From the NCBI GenBank assembly GCA_027924585.1, contig BSBM01000865.1:8258501-8322500 (forward strand): a DNA stretch of 64,000 bases. Reading direction: 5' to 3'. Origin of the DNA: Larix kaempferi. Taxonomy: Eukaryota; Streptophyta; Pinopsida; Pinales; Pinaceae. Of this stretch, positions 61,400-64,000 are shown piece after piece; position 1 is the stretch's first letter; each line of letters opens with the position of its first letter. The notes under the pieces were generated by a model that made no database searches, had not been told where the DNA came from, and worked only from the letters and a program-made list of their open reading frames with translations. The position numbers and the translations under genes are program-made.

Positions 61400-62962
61400 C
61401 TACGTTCCTGTCGTCTTTTCCACATCCTGCGATGTGTTACTAGTAGAGAGACCACTGTGAGTTACAACATTAACTCGTGGTTCTGGTTCTTTCTGCTCAG
61501 CAGCGATAAACTGGATAGTCTGATTGGCTGCTGGCTTGGTGTCCTTGATCTTGGCTATCAATATGGGACACTCCTCTATTGTATGATCATAAGATTTACA
61601 ATACTTGCATGTTGTAGTAGGGTTCTGGCAGTCCCTAGCGTAATGTCCTGTTCCTCCACAATTATAACAGGTAATAGGTCCACGGCCACGGCCAAATTCA
61701 TAGCCTCCTCCACGTCCTCGGCCTCTGAAATTTCCTCCACGGCCTCCCTGAGCCGGATCAATTTGTGGACCTGCTGATGGTCCAGATGCTTCTGATTGGA
61801 CTCTGTAAAAGTCATGCTTTCTTTTTATCATTAAATCATAAGCTCTATAGTTGTTTTCATCATGTCCAACAGATTTACAAAAATTGCAATATAGGTTCTT
61901 TGGTGTCTGCACATATTTCTGAAGGAGAGGACATTCCTGAGGTCTGTGTCCTCTAGTTCTACAAATCTCACACCATGGCCCCTGATTCTGCATCAACGGG
62001 TTAGGAGCTCCACTGGCGATATAGTCAACAAAGACAGGGCAGTTATCCTTACTGTGTCCCTGCGCTTTACACTTAGTACACCAAATTTCATGCTCAACCT
62101 CCTTTCCTTTCTTAATTTCATGCAGCTGTAAGGTGAGGTTAGCTAGCTGATTTTGCAGATTAGTCATACCTGCGCTAGTCTCTGCTAGAGGTGAAGCCTC
62201 TAGTTTCATTGCCATTTCTAATGCTTCATCTTGTGTATTTAATTTCTGTTGCATTAGTGAAAGTCTGATGTGTGGTAACATTGCTGTGATAAACCACTCT
62301 TTATGCTGTTGAGGCGCAAGCTCAAAGCTTACCTGATCAATGAGGGTTTTGAATCTCTGGTCAAAATCCCAAACAGTCTCCGTAGGCAATTGCTTAATGT
62401 CTTTAAGTTCTGCTATGCACTGTGACTCAGATTTAGGTTTTTTAAACTCTTTGATCATAGCAGTTCTAACCTGTGCAAGTGTCCTGTTATGTCCAGCGGT
62501 ATACTTCATATACCAAGTTAATGCTCTTTCTCTGAATGTGGTGGCCAGCTGGACAAGCTTGACATTATCATCTTGGATTTGCTTAATGGTCCATATGGCT
62601 TCGCATAAGAACCAGTGTTGCTCAGGGTCCTCCAACCCTGTACCTTTAAATGTCGGTAACTTCATATCATCTCCCATTCTGTTTCTAGGTGGTGGGTTCT
62701 GGTTTACTGTATTACTACCACTCGGCGGTGTAGATGTAGAGGGTGTAGCGGTAGTATGCGCTGTATGGGAGCTACTGGATTGGGTGCCTGCGGGATTACT
62801 CTGAGTCCCGACTGGTTTTTGAGGAGTCCTAGGTTTCTGAATCTGTTGTCTAGGATTATCTGAGCTGTCTTCTTCAGAAGAAGATGAATCGTTTACTCTG
62901 TATCTTTTACCACTACGTGTATGTCCAATATACTCGTAATCACTCTCAGAGTCTACTGACAT
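61400..62962 (-). CDS. Element 3 Gag with five CCHC zinc knuckles
   Basis: The frame has 520 codons from ATG 62962 to TAG 61400. Residues 1-95 are Ser/Thr/Pro-rich and disordered; the capsid region is at about 100-260 (LPTFKGTG, HWFLCEAIW, RERALTWYM, KEFKKPKSES, EALEMAMKLEASP). CX2CX4HX4C knuckles sit at residues 295-308, 331-344, 359-372 (last Cys is Tyr), 432-445 and 452-465, with an RG-rich spacer between the third and fourth. Most plant gypsy Gags have one or two knuckles. The stop is in frame with pol; whether it is the native Gag end, a readthrough site or damage is undecided. A related decayed gag is at 14.07-14.88 kb. Confidence 0.9.
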   Translation of the reverse strand: MSVDSESDYEYIGHTRSGKRYRVNDSSSSEEDSSDNPRQQIQKPRTPQKPVGTQSNPAGTQSSSSHTAHTTATPSTSTPPSGSNTVNQNPPPRNRMGDDMKLPTFKGTGLEDPEQHWFLCEAIWTIKQIQDDNVKLVQLATTFRERALTWYMKYTAGHNRTLAQVRTAMIKEFKKPKSESQCIAELKDIKQLPTETVWDFDQRFKTLIDQVSFELAPQQHKEWFITAMLPHIRLSLMQQKLNTQDEALEMAMKLEASPLAETSAGMTNLQNQLANLTLQLHEIKKGKEVEHEIWCTKCKAQGHSKDNCPVFVDYIASGAPNPLMQNQGPWCEICRTRGHRPQECPLLQKYVQTPKNLYCNFCKSVGHDENNYRAYDLMIKRKHDFYRVQSEASGPSAGPQIDPAQGGRGGNFRGRGRGGGYEFGRGRGPITCYNCGGTGHYARDCQNPTTTCKYCKSYDHTIEECPILIAKIKDTKPAANQTIQFIAAEQKEPEPRVNVVTHSGLSTSNTSQDVEKTTGT

Positions 62963-62977
62963 TACAATATCATACTA

Positions 62978-63460
62978 CTATTCATCTGAGAATATATCCA
63001 GTACTCCTTTTTCATATAGTAATTGCTTAATGGACAGATTCAGAGAATTTAGGTACTTACCATGATAACCCTTGAAGAAGTACCGTTCGGCTTCGCTGAA
63101 ACTCTTTCTCTGATCAACCGCGAACTCTGTGATGAAGCCTTCCAGCAAACTCGCAAGCCAGAAGTCTACTGCGCGTGAGATAGGATTATCAACACCTTTC
63201 AAGGTCTGAATCAGCCCTGCTTTCCAGACAACTTCTCGATTCTTCTTGAAAACGTTGTTGTCAGCAAGCTTCGATAACCAATCATATAACTCAATAGCAT
63301 AGGTTACAAAGAATATCTCATGGAGATCTGTAAAAATGTGCTTCTGTAGCCAAGCCTCAGTGCTCAGTCTAGGATTCTTGTTTTCTTTTACAGCAAACTC
63401 TCTTTCTTTTGACTCAACCCACTGGTTAAGCTCTTCCTTGGTAGGATGCCAACAGAACAT
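62978..63460 (-). CDS. Element 3 ORF0: conserved protein of unknown function upstream of gag
   Basis: A 160-codon frame starts at ATG 63460, about 35 bases inside the 5' LTR. It ends with two adjacent TAG codons, four codons before the gag ATG and in the same frame. The sequence is mostly helical and soluble, with W and F at regular points (CWHPTKEELNQW, YDWLSKLADN, SRAVDFWLASLLEGFITEFA). Homologous remnants at 29589-29974 and 32105-32461 show it is a real, conserved part of this element type. Extra frames before gag are known in Ogre-type elements, but no similarity to those can be claimed. Function unknown. Confidence 0.75.
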   Translation of the reverse strand: MFCWHPTKEELNQWVESKEREFAVKENKNPRLSTEAWLQKHIFTDLHEIFFVTYAIELYDWLSKLADNNVFKKNREVVWKAGLIQTLKGVDNPISRAVDFWLASLLEGFITEFAVDQRKSFSEAERYFFKGYHGKYLNSLNLSIKQLLYEKGVLDIFSDE

Positions 63461-63475
63461 CAGCTCAATGTGTTC

Positions 63476-63493
63476 AAACCGGAAACGGAACCA
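63476..63493 (-). other. Putative primer binding site of Element 3
   Basis: The minus strand reads TGGTTCCGTTTCCGGTTT two bases after the LTR end. It begins TGG as expected for pairing with a tRNA CCA end, but the tRNA could not be named and it is not the iMet or Asp type. Confidence 0.55.
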
Positions 63494-63495
63494 TT

Positions 63496-64000
63496 TGTTG
63501 GTTTGCTCTGGGCAGACCCGGGTTAGCTATACTTTTTAGACCAACAGAACCCTTATCTCACTGGCCCTTTCGGCAACAGGTCGCAGAAGCAACCTGAAGT
63601 CTCACCCGAAGTGATTCTAATGGGGTGGCAGAAGACTCAAGTGTCCTCAGCCAGGTTCTGAGGCATCCATGGTGCTTAAAACCCTCCTTAGTCCTCTCCA
63701 AAAGGGCTAACTTCTCTATTTCTATTACTCTGGCTAGACCCCTATCTTATCGCATTACACAGGCAGTGCGATAAGCCTTCTCCTTATATGATCCTGTCTA
63801 GCGATACTTAGGATATCGCAGATGCGATATCTCCCTCCTTTCTGTCCCTGCGGTATGTGACACTTAGCCACTTCCTGGTTTAATACACTGACTCAAACAC
63901 CCTTATCCACTTACTGAGAGATCTTAATATCACTTAGTCTCTAAGCATAATCCTCACTAATGTGCTTAACCCTTAATACCTCACAATGATGTGACTGTAT
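63496..64000 (-). repeat. 5' LTR of Element 3, partial
   Basis: 505 bp are visible to the window end, with about four differences from 52135-52639. The palindromes are at 63746-63775 and 63812-63831. Confidence 0.93.

Larger units (their letters stand above)
52135..64000 (-). mobile_element. Element 3: large Ty3/gypsy (non-chromovirus) element with accessory frames, 5' LTR cut by window end
   Basis: LTR copies at 52135 and 63496 both start TGTTGGTTTGCTCTGGGCAG and differ at about four of 505 comparable positions (about 99.2%). Minus orientation follows from the coding frames and a TGG-starting primer site next to 63496. In element order: ORF0 (63460-62978), gag (62962-61400), protease, a second Gag-like domain, RT, RNase H and integrase (to 56906), then a long extra frame (56300-53358). 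ORF0, gag and pol share one reading frame separated only by stops; the two parts of the 3' region likewise share one frame. There is no chromodomain and no envelope-like signal. It sits inside Copia 2 pol; ACATG (52130-52134) is the likely left target copy. Confidence 0.93.

Overview
This is plant nuclear DNA from a large, repeat-dominated genome. Every recognisable protein belongs to a plant LTR-retrotransposon lineage, except a broken dynamin-related (DRP4-type) gene piece and one unidentified exon-like fragment. Priming sites are of plant types (initiator-Met and Asp tRNA) and elements are inserted inside elements. No intact host gene, rRNA, tRNA or CRISPR is visible. A gymnosperm-like genome is plausible, but the species cannot be fixed from the sequence.

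Left part (1-17,479): a Ty3/gypsy 5' end (LTR end, Asp-type primer site, gag remnant) is split by a complete, very young, largely non-coding Copia element on the minus strand (1,810-8,933, target duplication CATTC). A long unassigned stretch follows. Then come a minus-strand gypsy gag relict (about 14.07-14.88 kb) and the 5' LTR and gag of an internally deleted Copia element ('Copia B', 15,550-29,588).

Middle (17,480-36,700): Copia B is interrupted by a 7.3 kb decayed chromovirus (17,480-24,797), and its 3' LTR is interrupted by a compact gag-only element (TR-GAG-like, 26,021-29,206) that keeps an intact 412-codon ORF. The 3' end of Copia B and its flank form a direct tandem duplication of about 2.5 kb (25,254-30,989 and 30,990-33,495). 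The duplicated unit carries hairpins, a GACTAA-rich zone with a CACTA-like end, and a relict of an unusual 'ORF0' protein. Simple repeats and the dynamin pseudogene follow.

Right part (39,290-64,000): an exon-like fragment is followed by a second Copia element on the minus strand (from 39,935). It is split by a complete 9.4 kb chromovirus (41,708-51,103) and then by a large minus-strand Ty3/gypsy element of unusual layout (from 52,135 past the window end). That element ('Element 3') has ORF0, a Gag with five zinc knuckles, protease, a second Gag-like domain inside pol, RT, RNase H and integrase. It also has a large extra 3' reading frame joining a plant-mobile-domain-like region to a coiled coil. 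Its LTRs are about 99% identical where both are visible, yet its protease, RT and RNase H active-site residues are altered and its frame carries several stops.

The most interesting material is Element 3 and its relatives: the recurring ORF0 family, the second Gag-like domain, the 3' accessory frame, and the sign that the youngest insertions are defective copies probably mobilised by proteins supplied in trans.
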